Positions 32,114-43,133 are shown, counted from the first letter of the stretch. The stretch is 64,000 nucleotides of DNA from Cladochytrium replicatum (GCA_025526935.1 JAHLKD010000065.1:248001-312000), one strand, 5' to 3'. A program made the numbers and translations. Notes: generated from the letters alone by a model not told the origin.

Positions 32114-32597
32114 ATGGCCGGTGCGAAGTCAACCTCTGGTGGAAAGGGCAAGTCCGCGTCTGTCGCCGACAAGTCGAAGAGCTCGAAGACTCGTTCGACC
32201 CGTGCTGGTCTCCAGTTCCCCGTCGGTCGTATCCACCGTCTTCTTCGCAAGGGTAACTACGCCGCCCGTATCGGAGGAGGTAGGATCCAATGACATTCAT
32301 GATCTTAATCGAAACTCATACTTCTCTATGCAACCAATAGGTGCCCCAGTTTACGTCGCAGCTGTCCTTGAGTATCTCGGAGCTGAAATTCTCGAGCTTG
32401 CCGGTAACGCTGCTCGCGACAACAAGAAGTCTCGAATCATCCCCCGCCATCTCCAGCTCGCTATTCGCAACGATGAGGAGCTCAACAAGCTTCTCGGTAA
32501 CGTCACGATCGCACAGGGAGGTGTCCTCCCCAACATCAACCAGTCTCTGTTGCCGCAGAAGAGCAAGAAGGGTTCCAGCCAAGAGATGACCGCCTAA
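32114..32597 (+). CDS. HTA1: histone H2A with C-terminal SQ motif
   Basis: Two exons (32114-32279, 32341-32597; 61-nt intron) give 140 residues. The text is canonical: [57 protein letters not shown] and [17 protein letters not shown]. It ends SSQEMTA. The SQE motif corresponds to the H2A.X-type site phosphorylated by ATM/ATR kinases after DNA damage, which most fungi carry on the main H2A. Usually SQE is followed by one residue and the stop; here MTA follows. The gene is transcribed away from H2B. Confidence 0.96.
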
Positions 32598-32738
32598 TTA
32601 ACTGTCCCACATTCGCTTCATCCTTACTGCTGTCTCCCTCGTTTATCAATGAGGGCTTCTTGTAATTTATCTTTTCTCTCTTGGACTCAATATACATACT
32701 CCCACATCGCAGTCAATTGTTGAAAAGACATCAAAGGT

Positions 32739-33587
32739 TCAATCATCAAGTTTGTTGTGGTTCTCTTCAGTACCACCATTCAGCCATTCCTTCATGACAT
32801 TTTGGCTCTTTGCGCGTTCACTGTACTGGCGCAACCCCTGGGCCATTGCCTCCCAGTTTGCGCCAGTCCCTTCATGCACTTTGATGCAAGTGACGCCGAT
32901 CTTCGAGACGCTTCGTATATTACGGTGCTCGTCGTCAAAAAAGACACACGTTGTCAGGGGAACGTTCAGTGCCGTGGAGATGGCCCTGAGATGGACCTGC
33001 TTGTCTGAGGGATACATCTCAGCGTGCTTTAAAAAATTTCAATTCATAGCCCCAATACCGAAGTCCGACAACTTACATCAATATATGTATCCATTGTCCT
33101 TATTACCTTCCCATTCTCAATATCTATCGGCATCACCTTCATCGCTGCTCGTGCCCTGAATCATCAGAAATCGATCATTCAACCTCACCATCTCTCTGTG
33201 GAAGGTTCCTTACCAGTCCGGCGTATGTGTCCGTGATGCAATCGCAATGTGTGCTCCCGCCTTCTTTATCTCTTTGAAAATGTCGGGTACGTGCGGGTAC
33301 AAAGGAACCGGCGAGCCACGGTAGTCGACCACCTGGCGACCGTTAAACTTGAAGGGCGGCCCCGAAACATGGGAGTCGATCCATATCTGATGTTGCAAAC
33401 CAAACAGTGAGCATTTAGAATACGGATAAAGGTTTCCACTGAACGCTCACATCCCAGCATGTGTAGTCCAAATCTGAAAAAGAGAGAGATTTTAGAGGGG
33501 AGGATTTTGGAGCCTACATCAGTTGTCCATACCAAAGACAAAGCATTTCGGCAAATGCTCAGGCGGGACTGTGCTGAGGTCAACCAT
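32739..33587 (-). CDS. magnesium-dependent phosphatase 1 (MDP-1, HAD superfamily)
   Basis: The ATG at 33587 gives MVDLSTVPPEHLPKCFVF, spliced to DLDYTCWD, so the HAD nucleophile motif DLDYT is split by an intron. The next exons carry IWIDSHVSGPPFK, VPLYPHVPDIFKEIKKAGAH with IAIASRTHTPDW (motif II), and VFFDDEHRNIRSVSKIGVTC (motif IV with the acidic pair DD). The protein ends NGGTEENHNKLDD. Order and length (about 200 residues) match MDP-1, a cytosolic phosphatase that acts on protein tyrosine and on glycated or fructosamine-type substrates in vitro. Four to five short introns are present, and all catalytic aspartates are intact. Confidence 0.9.
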
Positions 33588-33950
33588 ATCCGTGCCACCA
33601 AAATCTCTTTAAAAAATAAGAGCTCCATTGCCCTAATTCACTTCCCACACATTTTGCAATCTTTACGGATTCTTGAGAATGGCTCTTTTGGTTGCGATAG
33701 GATCAATCTTGCTTGCTGAAGAAGGGGCTGCTCAAGTGCAAATACCATCAGGCTGCAAATTAAACTAGTGTTCTCCACCCTTTGCATTTCACCATGAAGC
33801 TTAGGTCCCCATGTTCCGCTGGCTGAAATATATCTCGACCTCGGCGAATGCGCAAAGGATATGGTGTACTGTCTCTCCAGGGCAGCCCGTAAGTCTTTTC
33901 CACCAGCTCCACTTGCCAAACTCTAACGAAAACGAAATACACAAAAGATC
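33588..33950. other. intergenic interval with unassigned open stretch
   Basis: An open minus-strand stretch at 33638-33919 shows no family features. It lies between MDP-1 and the decayed copy of the GPI-type gene and may belong to the same decayed duplication. Nothing else was seen. Confidence 0.3.
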
Positions 33951-34229
33951 ATGCTGTCCGGCAGTTTGAGCGTTATCATAGGCTCGCCGAACAACATTGT
34001 GCGGACTCCACGTCAACGGAACCATCGCATCTCAACCAACCCAGAACTGGATGACCTCGACGGACTGCTGTTGTCGCTCAAACAGTGCTCAATGCAAGGG
34101 CGAGTTTCTGTGCATCCGATCGGCCCCGCTGATTCAACGCCTGTCTTTCCATTGATATTTCGCTGGGACACACCACTTTGCGGGTATTTCCTGCCTGAAT
34201 GCTTTTCGATGGTTGTGGCAATGCGATGA
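33951..34229 (+). pseudogene. decayed fragment of a paralogue of the neighbouring GPI-type gene
   Basis: NPELDDLDGLLLSLKQCS matches AELDDLDGSLLLLTNAS of the intact gene at 34532-35392. The DNA of the next 50 bases, around the shared run TCTGTGCATCCGA, also aligns. Upstream and downstream parts do not continue the similarity, and no signal peptide or splice pattern is present. It is best read as the remains of a tandem duplicate. Confidence 0.5.
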
Positions 34230-34531
34230 AATGATTTTTGTTGTTCCCTGAAAGCTTGGAGAGCCAAAATCAAATTGATTGACGTTTTGACTGCCGTAAA
34301 CTTCTAGGTGTCTCGCCCCCAAACTTTTAGTTGGGCCTCGTGATGGGTTCCCGCGTGCAAATTCGACTGGTTGATAATCTTCTGGGCCGCACTGCAACGG
34401 CAGGCAAGATGCTTCCAATGCCTTGGCAAAAGTGCTCAACAGATTTTGGGATACAAATTCTACATCATTTATCACATCAAAAGTTTAAGCATTTATAATT
34501 TATAACGGGTTCCCCTCATCAACCAACTTCA

Positions 34532-35392
34532 ATGATGGCTCCCAGTTCTCGGTTTGCGCTCACCGTTTTAATAGCCGTGATCCTGCTTGTTCAAGCTCAT
34601 GATGCGCGAATGTAAGACATCGCTCGCACAGTTCATCTTTTCATGTCTAAATCTTCTCTCAGTCCAGGACCGTTTGTTCCGCTTCCCGAAGGATCTGTCG
34701 ACCTTGGCAATTGCGTAGAAGATCCAGGATCTTGCGAGGGCAACTCAACCCGTGAGTAGATAACACCATTTGAAATTTTCTTTTCAATTGCTGACGGAAA
34801 AGCGCAACAAACAGAAAGGATTCTGGTGACCACGACCGATAGGAATGGGCACCTTGAAAGCGCCCTTTTCGCCATATATGCTACTCCATTCTTTGGGATT
34901 TACAGTAACGGGAACATATCAACCACGACCAACGCAACTATGAAAGCGGAGTTGGACGATCTCGACGGATCCCTGCTGTTGCTCACCAACGCTTCTCCCT
35001 CTGCAAAGGCGATCTTCTGTGCATCCGACCTGCCCCGTCGATTCAAAGGCTGCGTGACGCTATATATGTCGGCTAAGAACGTTAGTACCGACATTGACAC
35101 TACGGAATATTCTTCCACCGCTAGCGCGTCGTGGGATTTGTCAACGTTTGATAGGAACCTGATCAACAAGAATGCGACGAAGGCAGCGAGGATCTACTTT
35201 ACTTTCTACGAAGGGAAACAGGCGTTCGCGAGAGGAAATTTCACATTTGGTGGGCCGAATGGGACGTTTGATGCGAAAGCGTCCATTGTTTCATACACCG
35301 GCACTCCGCGCAGCTCTGCTTTGGGTTTGCAGAGCGTCCCTCCCTCATTAGCCTGCTCGTTAGCGGTTACTTTTATCATGCTTCTGATTTGA
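34532..35392 (+). CDS. secreted, probably GPI-anchored protein of unknown function
   Basis: Three exons join. The first is a signal peptide (MMAPSSRFALTVLIAVILLV then QAHDA). The second is short and Cys-bearing (NCVEDPGSCEGNST). The third, long exon ends with a hydrophobic stretch (SLACSLAVTFIMLLI) directly at the stop. There are several N-glycosylation sequons (NIS, NAT, NAS, NVS, NFT). A terminal hydrophobic tail after a small-residue region (YTGTPRSSALGLQS) fits a GPI signal. No known domain was recognised. A decayed paralogue lies 0.6 kb upstream, so the family has duplicated locally. PIG-T and ribophorin II in this window belong to the machinery such a protein would need, but no specific link is implied. 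Confidence 0.7.
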
Positions 35393-35579
35393 TTTACTTT
35401 CTCTTCAGCTCGGTCCACCATTATGTTTTTGGAAGCAAACTATTATGCCTCATTTGTCACAGAAATACAAAATTGTCCTTTGAAAAATATAGTACTTCAT
35501 TCTTCTCTGAAGTGGTAATAATAATAACAATGTCTTTTCGAAAACTAAACTATGAAAAACATGGATGAAAACAAGGTCT

Positions 35580-37975
35580 TTATCCAAAACCCATCGCAAG
35601 CTCTCTCTTCTCTTCGACCGATACTCCGATACACCCACTCAAATCTAATCTCTGCAGCCTCGGCGCTCGTTCCCTTACCAACACCTTCAACCCTGCAACC
35701 CTTACCCTCGGACACGCCTTCATAATCAGCACCTGAAGCGCAAGCCCCTTCCGTCCCGCACCAAGCGCCTCCGCAAACACCGCGTCCGTGACGCTCTCGC
35801 TCCTCGACACATCGAGCAGTTTCAGCTGCTTGCAACCCTTCAGCAGCGCCCTGACCCCGTCGTTCCCAACACCTTCAGCGAGAAGCAAGAAGCCCATGTA
35901 GAGCGTATGGAGCTCCGTACACATTGTTGCGAGTGCAATTGCGCCTGATGTCGACAGACGGCATTTACTCACAACGAGCGAGTTGAGTTTTCTGCAATGC
36001 GAGGCGATGCATGCGAGGGTCGAGTCGTCGACGTTCGGGCATGAGAAGAGGTTCAGGGATTCCAGGAGGCTCAGGTGCGTCGTGAGGGACGTGAGGGCGG
36101 AGGAGGTGAGGTTGTAGCATCCGGAGAGACAGAGCAGTTTTAGGTTCGAAGAGCTGGTGGTCGTGAGATGGGTTTGGAGTGCGGCGGAGAAGTGCGAGAT
36201 CGAGGCGTCAGTTATGCGGAAACAGCCGCTGACTTTGAGGGTGTGCATGCCGGCGGAGGGACAGCCGGAGCTGGTGGAGTCTTGGAAGGCGACGAGGTCG
36301 GAGAGCGCGGCGACGGAGGCGTCGGTTACGCGGTCACAGAGGCCAAGGTTGATGAAGCGGAGGGGGGGTCTTGGTGTGGTTTGGGGATGGTCGATGTGCA
36401 TTGCCGAATCGGTCAAACGCGAAAACTCCATCCGCGGTCTTACGAGCGCGAAGATAGAATCATCAGTGATGTTTGTACATTCTTTAAGGTTGATGTTGTC
36501 GAGGAGCGTGCAGCCGTCTGCGATCGCGGAGATGCCTTGGTCTGTTACAAGAGGACACCCGGAACAGTCGAAGTTAGTGAGGTGAGGAAGGTGCGCGGCA
36601 ATACGAATGCACACAGAGTCGTCTATGAACGACGCGCATCCACTGAGATTCAGGGTGTGAAGATTTGTTTGAGTGGAGAGGAAATCATTGAGTGAGAGTG
36701 CGTATGTGGTGGGTGCAATTGTAGGCAGAGTCGAGGCAAGCGTGCATATGAAGGTGTCAAGAAACACCGAGTGGGAGTTCTTCAGAACCGTAAAGAATCC
36801 AGGTGACAGGGTAGGTTCGTTCAACTCGAGCATTTGGAGATGTTCTCTAAGAGCGCGCAAACTCTGAATGCGGCACTGAGGCTGTGATATCGTAACTTCT
36901 TCAGGAGGCTCGTCCAAATCCATGGTATCTCCATCTGATACATTGATATCGTGGTTGAGGTCCGGGCATATGGTACACGGGTAAAACAGGCTTTCCAGGG
37001 CACGAGGTGTCAGGGTATTTCGGGCTATGCTTCGTAGCCGAAGGTGCGTGAAGATGCGACTCTTCAGCGTCGTCGCACCTCTCCAGTCGGTCCATTCAAC
37101 TCGCTCATGAACATATTGCCCCATCATAAGGAGTCCCTCTTCGGATATATTGCGGCACTCCGAGATGTCCAAGTCCCTAAGCTGAGGACAGCGTTCGAGC
37201 AAAGTTTCCAGTACAGTGTCGGTCAGGGCATCCAAATCAGTCATGTGCAGACATTCAATGTTGAGACAATGTGCAGCGATGGCATGGATGGAATTTGCAG
37301 TGATGGATGGTAGGCACGCAATTCGTAGAGTTCGAAGATTAGGTGCAGCACTCACAAGGGCCATAATTGCATAATCATCTAGCTCTATACAGCGGTTAAG
37401 GGACACTGTCTGGAAGCTTCGTGCGTTGGGGTGCATTGCCAGCTCGTAGCCCGTAGCATTCGTGATATCCAGACAATCATCGAAATTGATGGAGACAAGA
37501 TTTGGACAACTTTGCAACACCTATAAAGATTATGTCAACAAATGTCAAATAATGAAATATTGTACTCACATGAATGGCCTGCTTATCTCCAATAGAGAAG
37601 GGAGGACACCCCGAGAGATCTACCTCCATTAGATCTCCCATATATTCAAACATTGCCCTCAAATCAACGAGGTCTGGGTTATCGTATGGTGGAAACGCCA
37701 GCTTCTGTATTCGTCTTCCATGGCTGCTGATAACATCAAGGAGGGGCAATCCAGCCGGCGGGGCATTCAGGCGTAAACATGGTTCAGCCCAAATCCTATC
37801 TGAAGCATATTGGTAAATGTATGACGATGTCGATGCGACGGATTTGAGATTTGCGGAGTCGAGGTAGGAGAGAATGCGGTCGACTAAAAGACAAAGTTAA
37901 AAGTTTTTTAGCTTAGCACACTCAAATGCGAGGCAGTTCTGTACCCAGTTCCGCTGGGAGACAGCAGAGCAGCAT
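35580..37975 (-). CDS. F-box / leucine-rich-repeat protein (SCF substrate adaptor, FBXL type)
   Basis: The ATG at 37975 begins MLLCCLPAELVDRILSYLDS, an F-box split by an intron after AEL. KSVASTSSYIYQYASDRIW completes it. From 37750 to 35580 there are many cysteine-containing LRRs: LMEVDLSGCPPF, LVSINFDDCLDITNA, LRDLDISECRNISEEG, LHTLNLSGCASFIDDSV, LTNFDCSGCPLVTDQGI, FINLGLCDRVTDASV, LKLLCLSGCYNLTSSA, LNSLVVSKCRLSTSG, LKLLDVSRSESVTDAV and LQRLDLSGCIGVSVEE. This is the FBXL2/Grr1/Amn1 style of repeat. Such proteins bind Skp1 through the F-box and present targets to an SCF ubiquitin ligase. An acidic insert (DVSDGDTMDLDEPPEEV) splits the repeats. Only about two introns are present. The target is unknown. 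Confidence 0.9.
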
Positions 37976-38436
37976 TGTTGCACAGCGAGTCCAAGGCACC
38001 ACCAAAGAAGAGCTAAATAATTGATTTGATATGTGATTTGATGGTCACGTGTCATCTATCCCAAAATAGGTGAATGGATCACATGGACCGTGTCTCGTGT
38101 CTGGATTGCATTAATTGTGAATATTCATCGTGAGGTGGAGACACTAACCCTCAGACCACAGAAACCAGAAGGGTAGTTGGAAGAACAGGAACAAAAAAAG
38201 TATTATCCGGCCTACTCAAATCTGTTTTGTTCAACTTCTGGAGCAGTGAAAATGTATTCATTTTCAACGAGGTTCTCCGAGTTCAAAATAGTGAAGATAT
38301 TAAACACTGGATACATACGAGAATAACATTGGAGGTACAGCACAAGGAAATGGCAAACTTAGATGAAGCCTGAGAGCTGACAGAAGACGGGAGTGCATAA
38401 AAGAAATAAACCCACCAAAAAAAACATTGCGTTCAA
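37976..38436. other. intergenic interval
   Basis: About 460 bp, AT-rich, between the F-box gene promoter and the 3' end of the chitosanase gene. No gene, repeat or RNA was recognised. Confidence 0.4.
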
Positions 38437-39656
38437 TCACACACTGTACGGCCGATAGCTCGCAGCCTTGACCGCGGACTTCCGTCTCCGGTACCATATC
38501 CAGGCACCGATACTACCTCCAACAATGAAAATGACTGCAATCGCAATCCCGACCTTTGCGCCAGTCGACAACCCCTCATCGGAATCACCACCAGCCCCGA
38601 CCGGAATGAACGTCGTCCAAATATCCGGGAGACACGACAAGTTGATCCCCGAGCCGTCATTGTTCAGAGTCCTCAACGACGCACCTTGGTTAAAGTCCGC
38701 CTGCCCGTTATTGACAATGTACGCGTACGCGCGGGCCCGGTACGTCGTGGACGACCAGGCTTTCTTTGTGGCCTGGTTGGCGGGGTTGAGGAGCGTGCGG
38801 TTGCGCTCGAAGAAGAACTCGTTGAGCTAGGTGAGCTCGTCGAGTCCTTGGGCAGGTGTTGCCGCTTGGGAGCGGGCGGTGAATCTCGAGCCGACGCGGG
38901 AGATCATGGCAATGGCTGAATCGGGATCCGTGCTGTTTCCATCTAAAAAAATGAGATGGTGAAATGTAGGCGATTTCAACTGTCACTTTACGTACGTTGG
39001 CTGAACCTGTCGTAGACGAACCCGCGCGACGCTGCGAGCTTGAACCCGAGCTCCTCCGACTTTACCATTGCGGGGTTCCAGTACAACGCTTCCGAGATTT
39101 CAACCTGAACCTGGCGGAACAGGGTGCTGTTTGCAGCGGTTTCGCCCCAAGTGCGGCAGAAACCGTTGAGTCCGCTGGTCGAGCCCGACGGGTTGTTGTA
39201 CAGCTCCCTTAGCCGGTTGTAATAAGGGTCGAACTCCGATGAGCCGCCATTGCGCTTTGTGTATGCGTCAGTGACGAGGAAAGCGTTGGTAGTTCCGGTC
39301 GTGAACCCGACAATCCCGCATATGTATCCTCGTCCGTCCGAAACGTTTTCGCAGTAATCGAATGCAAAGCTAAAACTAGACGTGAGCTAAAATGTGTCGG
39401 CAAGAGAAGAAGCCAACGAGTTTCGGGAGTTTTCAAACTGATTTGTTTGTTGGAGGATTAGCGAGCGTTGGCATGTGTTGAGGCCGCCGGTGTTGAGTGA
39501 GATGAAGGGGGATGAACCGTCGAAAGGTGTTGGTGATGGGGAGAGCGATGACGTTGTTGTTGGTTGTGTTTCGTCTTGTGCATGTGCAGCTCCAAAGAGC
39601 AGTGCAGCTAGAGGCAGCACTGGTACGAAAGAGCGAGATATCGATATCGATGGCAT
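38437..39656 (-). pseudogene. GH46 chitosanase with C-terminal membrane anchor, interrupted by one in-frame TAG
   Basis: The ATG at 39656 starts a signal peptide (MPSISISRSFVPVLPLAALL then FGAAHAQ), followed by a Thr/Ser/Pro-rich spacer. The GH46 blocks are NQFENS spliced to FDYCENVSDGRGYICGIVGF (catalytic Glu in YCEN), TWGETAANSTLFRQVQV, NPAMVKSEELGFKLAASRGF with VYDRFSQ, and LNEFFFERNRTLLNPA. The C terminus is VGIAIAVIFIVGGSIGAWIW followed by a basic tail, a type I membrane anchor. The enzyme family cuts chitosan, a fungal wall polymer. The frame is open except for one TAG at 38827-38829 (DELT-stop-LNEFFFERN), where relatives carry Trp. A 68-nt intron ending at this TAG is formally possible (GTCGGC...CCTAG) but would remove the conserved segment before it. 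Called pseudogene with that caution. Confidence 0.7.
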
Positions 39657-40002
39657 GGTTGAGATGGTGTGAGTGGAGGGGATTAAGCGGGGAAAGAGTT
39701 TGAGTTTAAAAAGATGATGATTTGTGGAAGGTTGGAAGGGGCGATCGACGGGTGGAGGGAGTAGGAGGGCACGACCGCAAACATACGCAAGCAATTTTGT
39801 GTCTTTTTGATGGATATTGGAGTTAAAGCCTCTGAAGGTGTAATGACGAAATGTGCGATGAACCCGCTCGGCGCATTGACCTCGGAGAAAGTCTGGACCG
39901 GATCAAACAGTGCTCAACGGTTGATGGTCCATAGTCTTGCCCAAAGCTGGATTGAAGAATCCGCTTTAACGTGAGCTCCTTCTTTTTTGCACTTTGCTGT
40001 TG
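39657..40002. other. intergenic interval 5' of the chitosanase gene
   Basis: About 345 bp, presumed promoter. Short similarity to position 34080 (AACAGTGCTCAA) looks coincidental. Nothing else was seen. Confidence 0.3.
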
Positions 40003-40867
40003 TTAGGCTGCAGGCTTCTTTCCCTTGGAACCCTTCGCGCCATTTGAAACCTTTGCATGCTTCCCGATACTGTCTACTATTCCTTCAGAAACATTCGTTG
40101 GTGGAGGTTGCGCCCGGGCAAATCGTTAAGGAGCTTATCCTCATTCATCGGTTCGAAATGCCGAACGGTACGGTGGGTATATATTTCTAAACTTCGTGCC
40201 TCCTGACTAGTTCCGTTTGGGCTTTGGGCCGTTTTTGGCGGGATGGCATATCGAGATCCACCACACGTCCGAATGACAGGATTCGATATTCATCATCGGT
40301 CAAGATAATGTTCCCAATGATATGATTCGCTAAAGGACAGCTGATCATCAGGTTGGTTTCGTTCTCACCAAACTTCATGTCAATAATACGATCAATTCCG
40401 AGCTGTTCAAAGCGCGAAAGTCTGCGGGTGCAAAGATTTTTCGAAGCTTCATGGCAAAATGCCGACCGTGAATTTGACTTTTCATGAGCATATTTGTTGA
40501 TGCATGCGTATGCCCGACTCAACCAGAAACAGCTCCTTCATGTCAGCGTTCAAAAACTTGAATAGATACGTTTTGTTGTTGAGGTTTAACTATCAAGCTT
40601 CACAATAGCGGCAGCGCCATTCTCATTCACAATAGTGCCACTGGGTCGGAAGGTCCAGCGATCGCGACGCCCGTGATTGCGGCGGTGGATTTGAATTGAG
40701 ACACGGACCGAATGTGGTGGATCGAAAAGCGCGGAGAAGATACGGTACGGTGTTGTGGTGACGTCGACAATTGAGTAGGCGTGGATCTCGTGTCTGGACG
40801 AGAATATGACAAAAGTTGGGGAATCACCAGGCGCAAATGACAAGTCTGTAACGCCCCCATTGTTCAA
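40003..40867 (-). pseudogene. unrecognised minus-strand gene with frame breaks
   Basis: From 40867 downward the text reads NNGGVTDLSFAPGDSPTFVI, SSRHEIHAYSIVDVTTTPYR and FDPPHSVRV. It continues in another frame as FKSTAAITGVAIAG and returns as NENGAAAIVKLD. Further down come FEQLGIDRIIDMKFGENETN, ISCPLANHIIGNIILTDDEY and a Lys-rich end (KGSKGKKPAA). The first piece has the rhythm of a WD40 blade, but no WD or GH dipeptides are present, so the family is not named. The two frame changes near 40690-40640 lie inside protein-like text with no splice signals. It is probably decaying, or an intron pattern was missed. Confidence 0.35.
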
Positions 40868-41311
40868 GTAGGAGTGTGAAGATGGGTGATGAGAGTGGAG
40901 GGAGGTGGAGCTGGGTTATCAGAAGATCTTTTGAGGGAGGGATGCGGAGGTTCGTAGGAGTGATTGTTGATTTTTACTGGCTGCCTTGTGAAAATGCCTC
41001 CTAAGACCGAACTCAGCTTGCACACTCGCGATCGCTCTCTGAATCATTAATCAATTTGCAGTGTGACTTTCGAGTGGTCAATCATTGATTTCTGGCAATG
41101 GATTTCTCTTGGGCTTGAGAGTTTTTTGTGCTGTTGCTGGGGTTATTCATTGAACAGTCTTTTGTTTTTCATGTGAACATGTGGGAAGGTGATAGTTCGA
41201 AATTAAGTGTAGGTGTGATGGTTCCGTGAGACATTGGAAGCATGGGGATTTATCGGACTGGTGAATGGGACTGATTCGTTTCTTTTTTACATCAGATCTT
41301 CTATAGGCGGC
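40868..41311. other. intergenic interval, no recognised gene
   Basis: About 440 bp, T-rich, with no open frames of note. Confidence 0.4.
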
Positions 41312-41436
41312 ATTGGATGACAATTACTAACGTAAGGTATATTGTAATACAATGACCTAGCATCTTCTCTCCATACACACCTGGATGACAATTACTGGTG
41401 TAAGGGCGACAGCCCTCAGTGGCAGTGTCATCCAGG
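41312..41436. repeat. possible short LTR or terminal-repeat remnant
   Basis: TGGATGACAATTACT occurs at about 41315 and again at about 41382, and the stretch ends with TGTCATCCA, the reverse complement of its first nine bases. TG...CA ends with inverted tips are typical of LTRs. The position, about 90 bp beyond the chromodomain end of the gypsy relic, is where its 3' LTR would lie. At 125 bp it would be a very short LTR. The second half alone (41382-41436) also folds into a hairpin. Confidence 0.4.
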
Positions 41437-41524
41437 TTTAAATCTCAAAATCCCAATCAACGTGATCCGTTACCCTGGTTGCCTACACCCCCGTAGAGAG
41501 ATCGGCGCGATCGACTCGAGTCAG

Positions 41525-42770
41525 GGAAACGGGAGATCATATTGTTGCACCAGTGCAATGTCGCGTTGGAGTTGAGAAACTGGTTCCCACGAGTCCTTGC
41601 ACGCTGGTTGTCCTTTCCAGCGGATCAAGTATTGGAGAGGTTCTCTGAAACTATGGTGGAAACGAAGATTCAGGATGCGTTCCACCCGCCATTGAATTTG
41701 GCCATCGATTCTGTCGGGCTGAACCTCTTGAGCTCGTAAGAGGAGCTGATGGGGCGGGCGATATTTGACATTGGAGAGATGGAACGTCGGAAGTGGCTGA
41801 AATGTGATAGGGAGCTCGACTGAGACGTTCAGATCATCAACCGCGATAATTTGTAACGACCGAGCCAGCGACTACGAAGTTTGCGAGGCCACATCTCTAA
41901 CTCAGCCGTAGGGAGAGCTTCATGATTGACCATAACGAGATCACCCAGTGCATAAGACGGCGGTGCCGAACGATGAGCATTGTAGTATCGAGCTTGTGCT
42001 TCTTAGGCCGAAGCAATGGGACGTTGGGCCCTCTGAGCATTCATGAGTATCAGTTCAGCGAGGTATTTACTCGGAAGGAACGTCGGGACGAGGTTGTTGG
42101 TGGGCTATAAACCAGGGGCGAGCGAGGGACGCATGGCGTACGCGAGGTAGAATAGCGAGAATCCGGTGGAAGCATTGGGAGCGGCATTGAATGCAAACTC
42201 GGCAGCAGGTCAATCCAGGCGCGTGGATTGTCGCTCACGAACTTTCGGAGGTATGCGCTGAGCGTGGAGAACGCCCCATCGGTCTGACCGTCGGTCTGTT
42301 GGTGCCGGGGTGTAGCAAGCAGTGATTTTGGTTCCGAGGCGGGCTGCTTCCGAGAGATTGGGTAAGCATATCGATGATCACAGATAGTCGATCACAGCCT
42401 ACCAGCATTGTCCGGGAACTTCGTTTCTTTGTTTTCAAATGTGGGGCTAAGATCTTCTTCGTATCCGATATGGCTGGATTCATTTGGTCCAGGAGAGTGG
42501 TAATGGTGGCCTGTCAAGGGAAAGGTTTTGTAGGGCACATCTGCCACTCGCAAAAGATGTCGAAAGGAGAACAATGCCACACGCAGTCAGTTGGAGCGAC
42601 CACAAAGGTCTTGAAAGCGATCAAGGTTGTATGAACCCCAAATCTTGCGGTTTTGCTGGCGATATCCAATGTTGGAGGGTATTGAAGCTTTAGTAAGAGC
42701 AAATGAGAGCTTTCGCATGCAAGAAACAAGCCCTGAGCAGAGGTCGAATGATGTTGAAGCCTACTCACCG
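41525..42770 (-). mobile_element. Ty3/gypsy chromovirus relic: integrase C-terminal part and chromodomain
   Basis: Read on the minus strand, pieces in shifting frames give QTDGQTDGAFSTLSAYLRKF, SDNPRAWIDLLPSL and FAFNAAPNASTGFSLFYLAY, the end of a gypsy integrase core (HPQTDGQTE family motif). RFHHSFREPLQYLIRWKGQP and DSWEPVSQLQ follow, a chromodomain of the type chromoviruses use to target heterochromatin. Stops and frame changes are frequent, and no reverse transcriptase or gag is present. It is a truncated, dead copy. The upstream part (42400-42770) is too decayed to assign in detail. Confidence 0.75.
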
Positions 42771-43133
42771 GACAACCTTCCCGATCACGCTAGATCAACA
42801 AAGGGAGCAAAGAATGATGCCTATCGCGTGACGATAGCGCTTTGTCAACCTTTCCACTAATTAGCTATTAAATTGTTTTTCGTACTAAGGAATGCCAAAA
42901 TGACACTGGAAAGCAACAGCGACCAAAGTGTCGGTTCGACAGCATCAATGCATGTTTAAACAGAGACGGTTTCGCATTTGGAAGCGAACATGCTAGTTAC
43001 TTCTTTCAGCCGAACTGGTCAAATCCTTTACCTTGCCTTTACGTGGTAAACGACACAAGAAGGATGAATGTAATAAATCCATAAAGCGTGACCATGTGCG
43101 CCGATCTAATTCTCGAAACATTAGTCTTTCAAT
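42771..43133. other. interval between gypsy relic and next gene
   Basis: About 360 bp. It holds the 3' region of the next minus-strand gene and possibly more decayed transposon sequence. Nothing definite was seen. Confidence 0.3.

Noticed and set aside
33638-33942. Minus-strand open stretch considered as a small secreted protein
   Set aside because: No signal peptide, no splice context and no similarity recognised; kept only as part of an intergenic entry.
36157-36695. Two long open plus-strand frames antisense to the F-box/LRR gene
   Set aside because: They mirror the repetitive LRR codons of the minus-strand gene and carry no protein family features.
41400-41446. tRNA-like look (GGTTTAAATCTC resembling a T-loop near a stem)
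   Set aside because: The long stem TGGATGACA/TGTCATCCA does not form a cloverleaf with D and anticodon arms, and no CCA-side acceptor of 7 bp fits.
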